From positions 1,364,001 to 1,428,000 of the forward strand of contig NZ_CP094357.1 of the NCBI RefSeq assembly GCF_014779555.2: a stretch of 64,000 bases of DNA, written 5' to 3'. Positions 46,470 through 56,200 of the stretch are shown here, piece by piece (positions within the stretch are counted from its first letter, which is position 1; each line of letters opens with the position of its first letter). The translations under genes were made by a program, and so were the position numbers. Origin of the DNA: Lysobacter capsici (GTDB taxonomy: Bacteria > Pseudomonadota > Gammaproteobacteria > Xanthomonadales > Xanthomonadaceae). The notes below the pieces were generated by a model that had not been told where the DNA came from, did not search any database, and saw nothing but the letters and a program-made list of their open reading frames with translations.

Positions 46470-47489
46470 ATGCGGCCGAAGGCGCTCACGATCGCGGCGG
46501 GCCTTGCGCTCGCCGCGGTCGTTTCGGCGTGGTGGTGGGGCTCGGCCCCGTGGATCGGTTCCAAGCCGCTGGTCAGCGAGGTCGATGCCGGTCCGATCAG
46601 CGATCCGGGCGAATCCGCGCCGCAGGACGAACGCACCGCGATTGCGTCCGCGACCGCGCTGTCGTCCGGCGATTCGCTGCGCGATACCGAAGTCGATGGC
46701 GCGCTGCGCCTGGACGCCGGCGGCCAGCCCTTGCCCGATCGCGAACTGCGCCGCTTGTTCGATTATTTCCTGGCCCGCAGTGGCGAGCAGTCGCCCGAAG
46801 CGATCCGTTCGGCCTTGCTCGGGTATTTGCAGGGACACGCGCCAGCGCCGGGATTGCGACCCGAAGCGCTGGCGACGGTGCTGGCCTGGTTCGACGCCTA
46901 TGTCGCCCTGGAACGCGACTCGATCAGCATCGCGCAGCGCGAAACCGAGCCGGCGGCGGCGATGGCGCGGGTGCGTGCCTTGCGTCGCGAACGTCTGGGT
47001 CAGGTGCTCGCGGACAACTGGTACGCGCAGGAAGAACGCGACTACGACCGCGCCGATGCGCGGCGCAAGCTGTGGGCCGATCGCAGCCTCGCCCCGGCTA
47101 TCCGCGAACGCCGCCTGGCCGAACTCGACGCCGATCTGGACCCGCAACAGCGCGAACTGTAGGCGCAGAGCGCGCAACTGGACGTGGCGATGCAGCAAAG
47201 CCGCGAGTTCGAACGCAATCGCACCGATGCGGGTACGCGTTTCGTCGAGCGCGAAGCGCTGTATGGCCGCGAGGCCGCGCAACGTCTGGCCGAGCTCGAT
47301 CAACGCAAGGCGCGGTGGAACGACCGCGTGCGCAGTTACGCCGCGCAACGCCAGCGGGTGCTGGCCGATGTCGGCCTCAGCGATGCGCAGCGTCAGCAGC
47401 GCTTGTCCGGCTTGATGCAGGGATTCGATCCGAACGAACGTCGGCGGGTGGATGCGCTGACGCGTAACGGGATGTTGCCGGGGCAGTGA
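46470..47489 (+). pseudogene. Lipase-specific foldase (lipase chaperone), interrupted by an in-frame amber codon
   Basis: The reading frame from ATG 46470 to the stop at 47489 would give about 339 residues, the normal length for a Lif foldase, but a TAG at 47160-47162 splits it after residue 230. An N-terminal membrane anchor (ALTIAAGLALAAVVSAWWW) is followed by a variable linker, the foldase signature RRLFDYFLARSGE, and helical domains that wrap the lipase. Coding continues in the same frame beyond the TAG with strongly family-like sequence (MQQSREFERNR... GFDPNERRRVDALTRNG). This could be a CAG-to-TAG mutation, a sequencing error or readthrough. Without the second helical domain the foldase should not support lipase folding. 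Confidence 0.88.
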
Positions 47490-47541
47490 GGTCGGGCGAT
47501 TGGTTTCGTGGGTGTTGCTTGCGCCGTTGGTGAAATGGCGT

Positions 47542-47600
47542 GGTCGCGGCTCGCGCCGCTCCTACAGGGAGCCCATGTAGGAGCGGCGCGAGCCGCGACC
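47542..47600. repeat. REP pair downstream of the foldase gene
   Basis: Two 25-bp arms (47542-47566 and 47576-47600) of the GTAGGAGCGGCGCGAGCCGC core are perfect inverted copies around a 9-bp spacer. The arm order is reversed relative to the pair at 15498. Confidence 0.88.
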
Positions 47601-47685
47601 GCGAAACTACGCATGCATCGATGCCCTGAGGTCGTAGCGACGGCTAAGAAAATAAGGTCTATTCGAGCCGCGCCGCGATGCAACC

Positions 47686-48159
47686 TCAGAAAAAATCGCG
47701 ATTGAACTTCAACACATGCCGCTTGCCGTCCTCGCCCAACACCGTCACCTCGAAGCGCAGCGTATCGGGCGGCGACACCGTCGCCACCCCGACGTAGTCG
47801 AGCAGCTCGCCATCGCGCATTTCGCGCACGACCACCTGCTGCTTGCGGCCGAGCAGGTCGCCGACATCGATGGTGACCTTCGCCGGCAACGACACCGAGG
47901 TCGCGTCGTCGCCCTTGCGCAGCGACACCACCACCAGCACGGTGCGCGCGTCGTGGGCGGCGCCGTAACGCTGGGCGATGGCCGGCGACAACTGCCCGGT
48001 CTGGATCGCGCTGGCGCGAATGCTGACATCGCCCGCGCGCACCACTTCCTCGCTACGCGCGGCGTTGCCGTCGGGCTGCCGGGCCGAGGGCTCGCGCCCG
48101 CAGCTCGCGAGCATCGCCACTACGCAAGCGGCGATGAAATATCGGGCGACGCGGTTCAT
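47686..48159 (-). CDS. DUF4426 lipoprotein
   Basis: 157 residues. The N-terminal signal ends in a lipobox (MLASC), so the mature protein is a lipoprotein starting at Cys20. The rest has the DUF4426 pattern: a first strand, SPAIAQRYGA, VLVVVSLRKG, the DLLGRKQQVVVREMRDGELLDYVG block and a final FEVTVLGEDGK...KFNRDF. Function unknown; the family is commonly linked to proC and yggS. The start overlaps the proC stop by four bases. Confidence 0.88.
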   Translation of the reverse strand: MNRVARYFIAACVVAMLASCGREPSARQPDGNAARSEEVVRAGDVSIRASAIQTGQLSPAIAQRYGAAHDARTVLVVVSLRKGDDATSVSLPAKVTIDVGDLLGRKQQVVVREMRDGELLDYVGVATVSPPDTLRFEVTVLGEDGKRHVLKFNRDFF

Positions 48160-48992
48160 TCGTTGGCCGCCGACAGTTCGCGTCCGCGCCGGGTCGCCGC
48201 GGCGATGGCGCTATCGACCAGATCGCGGAAACCGCCCGCTTCGAACGTCTCGATCGCGGCCTGAGTGGTGCCGCCGGGCGAGGTCACGCGCGCGCGCAAG
48301 ACTTCGGCGGGTTCTTCGCTTTGGGTGAGCATGGTCGCCGCGCCGAGCAAGGTCTGCCGCACCAGCGCGCGCGCCGCGTCGGCCGACAGGCCTTGCGCCT
48401 GGCCCGCCTGCTGCATCGCTTCGGCGAGCAGAAATACGTAAGCCGGACCGCTGCCGGAGACCGCGGTGACCGCGTCCATCTGGGTTTCTTCATCGATGCG
48501 CACGGTCGGCCCGACCGCGTCGAGCAGGCCGGCGGCCTGATCGAACCGCGGCGCGGCGGCGGCATTGGCGTACAGGCCGGTGATGCCCACGCCGAGCAAG
48601 GCCGGCGTGTTCGGCATCGCCCGCACAACCGCGACCTCGCCGCCGAGCCAGCGGTCGAGCTGACTGGCGGTGATGCCGGCGGCGATCGAAATCGCCAGCG
48701 GCCGTTGCGCGCGCGCCTGTTCGGCCAGGGACGCGCAGACTTCGCGCATCACCTGCGGCTTGACCGCCAGCAACCATACCGACGCGCCCTCGGCCGCGGC
48801 CTGGGCGTTGTCGAAACAGGCCACGCCGAAATCGCGCTGCAGCGCTTCGCGCAAGGCCGCGACCGGCTCGGCCACGCGGATGTCGCCCGCCGCCACGCCG
48901 CGCGCGACCAGGCCGCCGATCAGGCTGCGCGCCATATTGCCGCCGCCGATGAAGGCGACCGGGCCGATGGGAAGGGATGAGGGTTCGGACAT
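48156..48992 (-). CDS. proC: Pyrroline-5-carboxylate reductase
   Basis: Last step of proline synthesis, NADPH-dependent reduction of P5C. 278 residues from ATG 48992. Rossmann motif FIGGGNMARSLIGGL, VKPQVM, MPNTPALLGVGITGLY, and the family signature region SGSGPAYVFLLAEAM...TSPGGTTQAAIE are all present. Coupled to the DUF4426 gene (overlap 48156-48159). Upstream it is separated from yggS by an orphan plus-strand gene, unlike the usual close yggS-proC arrangement. Confidence 0.97.
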   Translation of the reverse strand: MSEPSSLPIGPVAFIGGGNMARSLIGGLVARGVAAGDIRVAEPVAALREALQRDFGVACFDNAQAAAEGASVWLLAVKPQVMREVCASLAEQARAQRPLAISIAAGITASQLDRWLGGEVAVVRAMPNTPALLGVGITGLYANAAAAPRFDQAAGLLDAVGPTVRIDEETQMDAVTAVSGSGPAYVFLLAEAMQQAGQAQGLSADAARALVRQTLLGAATMLTQSEEPAEVLRARVTSPGGTTQAAIETFEAGGFRDLVDSAIAAATRRGRELSAANE

Positions 48993-49201
48993 GAGCGACC
49001 ACGCGGTTGAAGAATCCGGCTCAGGATAACAACCGCGGTGGCTGTCCGCGGCTGCTTGGCCCGTGATCGCCGCGCTGTGCATGCGTTGGCGAATGCGGCG
49101 ATCGACAGGCGTTCGAGCCGGCGCGGGCGTGCGCGGGCCACGCCTATCCGTCGGGTCTGTTCGATCAGCGCGGCGACGCGGACGAATCGAGCGCTGTCCG
49201 C

Positions 49202-49696
49202 ATGCCGAAGCCGGTCGAGCGCACGGTGCTAACCTGCCTGCAGACGATCGATCCTCTCATCCCACCGTTTCAGGTCACCGCCGCCATCAGCATCAGCCTC
49301 TACTACGACGCGAAACGGGACTGTCGCTTGAACGACGCCGAAAACCGGCGACTGGATGCGATCGTCGCCGAATTCGGCAAGTCCGCCGAGATCGAGCGCC
49401 ATGAGGCGTCAGGCAAGGGCCTCAACTGGGAAAGTTTCACCCTGTACGACGCGGACGGACTGCGCGACGGCAAGGTGCTGGCCGGCGCGACCAAGCTGCC
49501 CGACAACAAGGCGTTCGCGGTCCATCAGGGCGCGCGCCACTGGGTCGATTGCCTCAACCGGATCCGCCGCGAGGTATTGGCCGACGCGGTCTGGAGCGTG
49601 CAGATCGACGACAAGGCGCTGCTGTGGACGACAAGCGCGGCTGGCACGACGAGGCCTCCGACGGACTCGCCTCGTTGTGGCTGGGCTGCCTGCTGA
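49202..49696 (+). CDS. Orphan hypothetical protein, 3' end possibly frameshifted
   Basis: 164 residues from ATG 49202, unknown family, no signal peptide. The first 140 residues look like genuine protein (DAENRRLDAIVAEFGKSAEI, NWESFTLYDADGLRDGK), but the last 20 turn Pro/Thr/Arg-rich. At about 49625 the sequence continues better in another frame (VDDKRGWHDEASDGLASLWLG...) to a stop at 49723-49725, so a one-base deletion is likely. The gene sits alone on the plus strand between proC and yggS, followed by a heptamer tandem repeat. Confidence 0.5.
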   Translation: MPKPVERTVLTCLQTIDPLIPPFQVTAAISISLYYDAKRDCRLNDAENRRLDAIVAEFGKSAEIERHEASGKGLNWESFTLYDADGLRDGKVLAGATKLPDNKAFAVHQGARHWVDCLNRIRREVLADAVWSVQIDDKALLWTTSAAGTTRPPTDSPRCGWAAC

Positions 49697-49770
49697 GCGC
49701 CCCGTTCCGGCTGTTCGCTCGCTGAGCGACGTCACTGGCCGCATCCGGGACGCGCCGGCAGCATTTGCCG

Positions 49771-49826
49771 ATTCCCGATTCCCGATTCCCGATTCCCGAT
49801 TCCCGATTCCCGAATCCCGAATCCCG
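49771..49826. repeat. Heptanucleotide tandem repeat (ATTCCCG)n
   Basis: Six perfect ATTCCCG units followed by two AATCCCG units and a partial one, ending 3 bp before the yggS stop codon. Simple seven-base arrays of this kind change copy number by slippage; here the array lies outside the coding sequence. Confidence 0.9.
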
Positions 49827-49828
49827 AA

Positions 49829-50530
49829 TCACCCCGCCGCCCGAACCCGCGCCCCGAACAAGGCCGTGCCGATCCGCACCATCGTCGCGCCCTCGGCGAT
49901 GGCGATCGCATAGTCGTCGCTCATGCCCATCGACAAGGTATCCACCGCCGCGCCGTGCTCGGCCGCGAGCGCGTCGAACAGCGCCCTGGCCTTGGCGAAC
50001 GCCGGCCGCCGCAGCGCCGGGTCGTCGTGCGGGGTCGGGATCACCATCAGCCCGCGCAGCCGCAGCCGCGGTTCGGCCGCGATCGCCGCCGCCAGGGCCG
50101 GCGCGTCCTCGGGCCGGCAGCCGTGCTTGCTGGCCTCGTCGTCGATATTGACCTGGATCAGCACGTTCAAGGGCGCCGCCCGCGGATCGCGATGGCGGGC
50201 CAGGGCGGCCACCAGCTTGGCCCGGTCGACGGTCTGCACCCAATCGAACAGCGCCGCCGCCTGCGCGGCCTTGTTCGACTGCAGATGGCCGATCAGGTGC
50301 CACTCCAGCGCCAGACCGGCCGCGGCGGTGCCGGCCAGGGCCGCGTGCTTGGCCGCGGCCTCCTGGACGTAGTTCTCGCCAAACGCCGTTTGCCCCATCA
50401 AGGCCAGATTCGCGACCGCGGTCTCACCTTGGGTCTTACTGACCGCAAGCAATCGAGGAACCGGCCTGCCGGCGTCATGCGCCGCGCGCTGCAACTGATG
50501 CAAGATATCGTGCAAGACGTGCTCAGGCAC
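49829..50530 (-). CDS. yggS: PLP homeostasis protein, YggS/PROSC family
   Basis: 233 residues from a GTG at 50530 (an ATG-initiated longer frame to 50839 crosses the pilT promoter and is rejected). TIM-barrel PLP-binding protein with LLAVSKTQ (Lys Schiff base), FGENYVQEA, WHLIGHLQSNK, VNIDDEASKHG, GLMVIPTP and the phosphate-binding LSMGMSDDYAIAIAEGAT with a terminal VRIGTALFG. It controls free PLP and 2-oxo-acid metabolism in other bacteria. The gene is divergent from pilT, an arrangement shared by many gammaproteobacteria. Confidence 0.95.
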   Translation of the reverse strand: MPEHVLHDILHQLQRAAHDAGRPVPRLLAVSKTQGETAVANLALMGQTAFGENYVQEAAAKHAALAGTAAAGLALEWHLIGHLQSNKAAQAAALFDWVQTVDRAKLVAALARHRDPRAAPLNVLIQVNIDDEASKHGCRPEDAPALAAAIAAEPRLRLRGLMVIPTPHDDPALRRPAFAKARALFDALAAEHGAAVDTLSMGMSDDYAIAIAEGATMVRIGTALFGARVRAAG

Positions 50531-50705
50531 GAGGGGAATCCTGTGATGAAGGGGCTGGATCGGCCATGCCGTTCGGGGGCTATACTGCCTCTTGGGGGTG
50601 GTTTGGTTCCAGCTTAGAGTTGCATCTGACCACAAAGCGGCTGGGCCCAATGTGGCTGGCTTTAACGGACCCGGCTGACGGGTCCCTGCAGTGCGGGGAG
50701 CACGC

Positions 50706-51743
50706 ATGGATATCGCCGAACTACTGGCGTTCTCGGTTAAGAACAAAGCATCCGACTTGCATCTGTCCGCGGGCCTGCCGCCGATGATCCGGGTCGATGG
50801 CGACGTGCGCCGGATCAACATCCCGGCCCTGGACCACAAACAGGTCCATGCGCTGGTCTACGACATCATGTCGGACAAGCAGCGGCGCGACTTCGAAGAA
50901 TTCCTCGAGGTCGACTTCTCCTTCGAAATCCCCGGCCTGGCGCGCTTCCGCGTCAACGCCTTCAACCAGAACCGCGGCGCCGGCGCCGTGTTCCGTACCA
51001 TTCCCTCCGAAGTGCTGACCCTGGAAGACCTCGGCTGCCCGCCGATCTTCCGTCAGCTCATCGAACAGCCGCAGGGCCTGATCCTGGTGACCGGGCCGAC
51101 CGGCTCGGGCAAGTCGACCACGCTCGCGGCGATGATCGACCACATCAACAAGAACGAGTACGCGCACATCCTGTCGGTGGAAGACCCGATCGAGTTCGTG
51201 CACACCTCGCAGAAGTGTCTGATCAACCAGCGCGAAATCCACCGCGACACCCACGGGTTCAACGAGGCCTTGCGCTCGGCGTTGCGCGAAGACCCCGACT
51301 ACATCCTGGTCGGCGAGTTGCGCGACCTGGAAACCATCCGCCTGGCGCTGACCGCGGCGGAAACCGGCCACTTGGTGTTCGGCACCCTGCACACCTCGTC
51401 GGCGGCCAAGACCGTCGACCGCATCATCGACGTGTTCCCCGCCGGCGAAAAGCCGATGGTGCGCTCGATGCTGTCGGAATCGCTGCGCGCGGTGATTTCG
51501 CAGGCGCTGCTCAAGAAGGTCGGCGGCGGCCGTACCGCGGCCTGGGAAATCATGGTCGGCATCCCGGCAATCCGAAACCTCATCCGCGAGGACAAGGTCG
51601 CGCAGATGTATTCGGCCATCCAGACCGGCCAGGGCTACGGCATGATGACGCTCGATCAGCATCTGCAGGACCTGGTCAAGCGCGGCATGATCCTGCGCCC
51701 GCAGGCGCGCGAGTACGCGAAGGACAAGCGCCTGTTCGACTGA
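50706..51743 (+). CDS. pilT: Type IV pilus retraction ATPase PilT
   Basis: 345 residues from ATG 50706 with GGGGAG upstream. Hexameric motor that powers pilus retraction and twitching. N-terminal PAS-like domain starting MDIAELLAFSVKNKASDLHLSAGLPPM (first 20 residues MDIAELLAFSVKNKASDLHL), then Walker A GPTGSGKST, the Asp box, Walker B region ILVGELRDLETI, His box GHLVFGTLHTSSA, and the C-terminal AIRNLIRE motif (AIRNLIRE) required for retraction. All are intact. It is followed by pilU 105 bp later. Confidence 0.98.
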   Translation: MDIAELLAFSVKNKASDLHLSAGLPPMIRVDGDVRRINIPALDHKQVHALVYDIMSDKQRRDFEEFLEVDFSFEIPGLARFRVNAFNQNRGAGAVFRTIPSEVLTLEDLGCPPIFRQLIEQPQGLILVTGPTGSGKSTTLAAMIDHINKNEYAHILSVEDPIEFVHTSQKCLINQREIHRDTHGFNEALRSALREDPDYILVGELRDLETIRLALTAAETGHLVFGTLHTSSAAKTVDRIIDVFPAGEKPMVRSMLSESLRAVISQALLKKVGGGRTAAWEIMVGIPAIRNLIREDKVAQMYSAIQTGQGYGMMTLDQHLQDLVKRGMILRPQAREYAKDKRLFD

Positions 51744-51848
51744 TCGCGCGCGCCGGCGCCGCGCTGCGCGCGCCGGCTCGAGCCCTCGGACGAATCGGCC
51801 TTGGCACGATTCCCCCTTTAGCTCCAGACCTCCCGAGGAGGTAGCCCC

Positions 51849-53015
51849 ATGAATACCCCGGCCCCGACCAACCCGACCACCGCCTCCGGCGCGATCGATT
51901 TCACCTCCTTCCTCAAGCTGATGGCGCACCAGCGCGCCTCGGACTTGTTCATCACCTCGGGCATGCCGCCGTCGATGAAGGTCCACGGCAAGATCAGCCC
52001 GATCACCCAGAACCCGTTGACGCCGCAGCAAAGCCGCGACCTCGTGCTCAACGTGATGAACCCGCAGCAGCGCGAAGAGTTCGAAAAGACCCACGAGTGC
52101 AACTTCGCCATCGGCGTGACCGGCATCGGCCGCTTCCGCGTGAGCTGCTTCTACCAGCGCAACCAGGTCGGCATGGTGTTGCGCCGGATCGAGACCAAGA
52201 TCCCGACCGTCGAAGAACTGAACCTGCCGCCGATCATCAAGACGCTGGCGATGACCAAGCGCGGCATCATCTTGTTCGTCGGCGCGACCGGCACCGGCAA
52301 GTCCACCTCGCTCGCGGCGATGATCGGCTACCGCAATCTGAACTCGACCGGCCACATTATCACCATCGAAGACCCGATCGAATTCGTGCATCGCCACGAA
52401 GGCTGCATCATCACCCAGCGCGAAGTCGGCATCGACACCGACAGCTGGGAAGCCGCGCTCAAGAACACCCTGCGCCAGGCGCCGGACGTGATCATGATCG
52501 GCGAGGTGCGCACCCGCGAAGGCATGGACCACGCCATCGCCTTCGCCGAAACCGGCCACCTGGTGCTGTGCACGCTGCACGCCAACAACGCCAACCAGGC
52601 GATGGACCGCATCATCAACTTCTTCCCGGAAGACCGTCGCAACCAGTTGCTGATGGACTTGTCGTTGAACCTCAAGGGCGTGGTCGCGCAGCAGCTGATC
52701 CCGACCCCCGACGGCAAGGGCCGCCGCGTCGCCATGGAAATCCTGCTCGGCACCCCGCTGGCCCAGGACTACATCCGCGACGGCGAAATCCACAAGCTCA
52801 AAGAGCTGATGAAGGACTCCGTGCAGCTCGGCATGAAGACCTTCGACCAGGCCCTGTTCGAGCTGTACCAGGCCGGCGAGATCAGCTACGAAGACGCCCT
52901 GCGCTACGCCGACTCGCAAAACGAAGTGCGCCTGCGCATCAAGCTGGCGCAAGGCGGCGATGCGCGGACTTTGTCGCAGGGGTTGGATGGGGTTGAGGTG
53001 GCTGAGGTTAGGTGA
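51849..53015 (+). CDS. pilU: PilT-like accessory retraction ATPase PilU
   Basis: 388 residues; GAGGAGG ribosome site before ATG 51849. Paralogue of PilT that assists retraction: Walker A GATGTGKST, HIITIEDPIEFVH, VIMIGEVRTREGM, and a His box GHLVLCTLHANNANQAM. The C-terminus is longer than in PilT (LYQAGEISYEDALRYADSQNEVRLRIKL), as expected for PilU. It shares a transcript with pilT and ends at a strong terminator. Confidence 0.98.
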   Translation: MNTPAPTNPTTASGAIDFTSFLKLMAHQRASDLFITSGMPPSMKVHGKISPITQNPLTPQQSRDLVLNVMNPQQREEFEKTHECNFAIGVTGIGRFRVSCFYQRNQVGMVLRRIETKIPTVEELNLPPIIKTLAMTKRGIILFVGATGTGKSTSLAAMIGYRNLNSTGHIITIEDPIEFVHRHEGCIITQREVGIDTDSWEAALKNTLRQAPDVIMIGEVRTREGMDHAIAFAETGHLVLCTLHANNANQAMDRIINFFPEDRRNQLLMDLSLNLKGVVAQQLIPTPDGKGRRVAMEILLGTPLAQDYIRDGEIHKLKELMKDSVQLGMKTFDQALFELYQAGEISYEDALRYADSQNEVRLRIKLAQGGDARTLSQGLDGVEVAEVR

Positions 53016-53034
53016 AATCAGCTTGTTCACGAAG

Positions 53035-53060
53035 AAGCCCGGCAATGCCGGGCTTTTTTG
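53035..53060 (+). terminator. Intrinsic terminator of pilTU
   Basis: Stem AAGCCCGGC / GCCGGGCTT with loop AAT followed by TTTT, 20 bp after the pilU stop. Confidence 0.93.
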
Positions 53061-53272
53061 TGGCTCCCGTCAATGTCGCGAGCTTTGAGACAGTGGTATG
53101 TGACTGTTTGCAATACGTAAGGCTCGTGTCTTGAAAGTTTGCATACGCGACTGTGATCATCTGTCTGGGACTTCTCCAGACCATGGTCTGGCCGCGATTC
53201 CTCGACATGCTTGGCCGACAGCGCATGCACAACCACGGATGTTCCGCCCTTCCCCGCGGATCTCTTCACCGG

Positions 53273-56200
53273 ATGAATGACATGGTTTCCAGCGTTTCTA
53301 CCCGCGCTCTGCTGCTGGCTTGTCTGGCTTTGGCGGCAACACTTGTGCCCAATCTGTCCCAGGCGGCCGATCGGTACTGCGCCAATCGCTACATGCCGGT
53401 GAGCCAGGAGTCGGCCTGCTTCAAGACCAAGGCCGAAGCGGAACAGTTCATTCGTACCGAGCCGGCCACACCCAGTGGTAACTCGCTGTTGGAGTTGAAG
53501 TCGACGACAGCGGGCGGTGGGAATTTCTCGGAAACCTACGCCGTAAAACCGGTGGCTCCCACGTTCTATGGAGATTATTACGTAGCCGACGACGAGTGGG
53601 GCAAGGGGCTCGGTTGTAGCTCGAACGGTGTGTTGCAACCGAATGGTCAGGTCGCTTGTGACGACGAAGATAAATTGGCGGCTGACATCAACGCCTCGTA
53701 TACCGTCCCTGTCGTGGATCACTATTACGAGGGTTCTTACTATCTAGAGAATGGACCGGGTTGGGGAAACAGCGGGCAGTACGTTTATCTGCGACGCGAC
53801 TATCCCTCGAACAATCCGAGCGCGCGCAAGTACTTTGCAAGGCTGTCCGCCAATGCTCTTAGATCTTGGCGTGTTCGACGCACGGATTGGTTCAAGTGCC
53901 CGGAATTATTCAAGGGAACATGGGCAAACCCCAGCGTCGACAAATGGCCCTACGCCTGCGCCAACACTTCGCGCGGCGAAATCTATTGGAAATCCGCTCA
54001 GCACGACTCATGCTGCAAAGATGGCAATCCCGCGGTCGCCGCAACCGGCAATAAGGAATATCGCGAATCCGATTTCGACTGGGAAGGCGGGGCATTCTCG
54101 CGCGCCTACAACTCGATCAACGACTTGGTTCTGCAGTCCGGCCTGACCGATAGCTGGGCGCATTCGTTTTCCACTCGGCTCATGATGTCCGCCGGCGCGC
54201 CGCAGATATGGATCACACCCGAAGGTTATCTCGAAGCGCTGAAGTTCAATTCGACCACCTCGTCCTACGCATCGACCAATCGACCCGGCGTTGTCCTGAT
54301 CAAAGAGTCCGATGAGGTCGCCGCACAGCGTGGCCGCTGGCGTCTTTCCGCGGCTTCGCAGGGCTTGCAATGGTTTAACGACAGTGGGCGCCTGGTCAGC
54401 TTCGATCGCGCCGGTCGAGCTTTCTTTCTCGATTACTGCACCGATAGCGATGTCCAGTCCGGAACCTGTTTGGCTGCCGGCGATCTTCTCAGGGTCAGGA
54501 GCCCGTCAGGCCGCTCACTCAGCTTCGTCTATGCCGCCGCGATTGCGCCGCAACTCGATGACAACGGCATCCGTCTCGCGCGAATCACTGCCGATGGCGT
54601 GGTTCTGGCTGAGTATGTTTACGATGGTTTGGGGAGACTGACGCATGCCAGCAAGGCGGGCGACAGCGCAGGCGAGGGCAGGGAATATCTCTACGCCGAG
54701 GTTGGCCATCTGTGCCGCAACGCCGCCGGCACCACGGTGCCGGGATGCAATGTCGGCAATTTCAGCCATCACCTGACCGGTGTAATCGACGAGAACGGAC
54801 AGCGCTACGCGACTTACGATTACGATGAATTTGGTCGAGTCGTGGTCAGCGATCACGCGGATGGCGCCGGCAAGGTCACGCTGACCTACGATGCTTCTGG
54901 CGGGACCACCGTGACGCTGCCGACGGGATCGGCCAAGGCTTACACCTTCTCCACGGAAATTTTTCGTCAGCCGACCAAGGTCGCTATGTCCGTCACCGAC
55001 GGCTCGGTGGCCGGAACGGACACCGCGTTCTATAGCGGAAACCGGCGGCAGTGGAGCGAAGACGCACGTGGCATGCGGACCCAGTATACCTACGATCATT
55101 TTCACGAGCTTACGCGTAAGACCGGACTGGCTTCCGGAAACGGCAATGTAACGGCGTTTACCCGCACCACACAGACGGACTGGGTTCCGTCCTATTCGCT
55201 GCCGAGCGAACGACGCATTCTGGACAACGCTAATGCGTTGGTCGCCAAGTCGAAGTGGACCTACAACGATCGCGGCCAGGCCCTGACGTCCACGCAGGTC
55301 GATCCGGCCACCGCAATCGAGCGAACCGTAACCACGGCGTACTGCGATCCCAGCGACGTGACGGCCGGCATCTGCCCGGTCGTGGGGGCGGTCAAGTCGG
55401 TCGATGGTCCTCGCTCCGACGTAAACGATGTCGCCAGCTATACCTACTACGCGAACGATGACGCCGCGTGCGCCACGTCGCCGGCGACCTGCGCCTACCG
55501 CAAGGGCGATCTGTGGAAGATCACCAACTCGCTGGGACACGTTACCGAGTTCCTGCGTTATGACTACAGCGGCCGTTTGCTGTCGAGCAAGGACGCCAAC
55601 GGTGTCGTCACCGATATGGAGTACCTGCCGCGCGGTTGGCTGGCCAGCACGAAGGTGCGGGGCACGAATGCAAGCTCCGAAACCGATGACGTGATCACCC
55701 GCTACGAATACGACCTGATCGGGCAGGTCAAGAAAGTCATCCAGCCCGACGGTGCCTTCATTCGCTACGAGTACGACGCGGCGCATCGCCTGACCGATAT
55801 CTACGACAACGCCGGCAACCGCATCCACTACACGCTCGATGCCGCCGGCGCACGTACCAAGGAGGACACCAGCGACAGCACCGGCGCGCTGAAGCGCACG
55901 TTGTCGCGGATTTACAACCAGCTCGGCCAGCTGAAAACCGCGAAGACGGCCTACGATCATCCGACCGGCTTCACCTACGACGCCAGCGGTAACGGCGATG
56001 TCACCACCGATGCCCTGGGCCGCAAGGTCGACAACGATTACGACCCGCTCAACCGTCTGGCCAAGACGCTGCAGGACGTCGGCGGCATCAACGCCAAGAC
56101 CGAATTCAAGTACGACGCGCTGGACCGGCTAACCAAGGTCACCGACCCGAAGAATCTCGATACCACATACTCCTACAACGGCTTCGGCGATCAGGTGCAG

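Noticed and set aside
47184-47489. Separate small gene after the foldase
   Set aside because: Same frame as the foldase and homologous to its C-terminal region; better explained by an in-frame TAG within one gene.
49771-49826. CRISPR-like array
   Set aside because: Seven-base units without spacers; a simple tandem repeat.
50531-50839. Longer N-terminus for YggS
   Set aside because: It crosses the pilT start and upstream region and is not protein-like; the GTG at 50530 gives normal family length.
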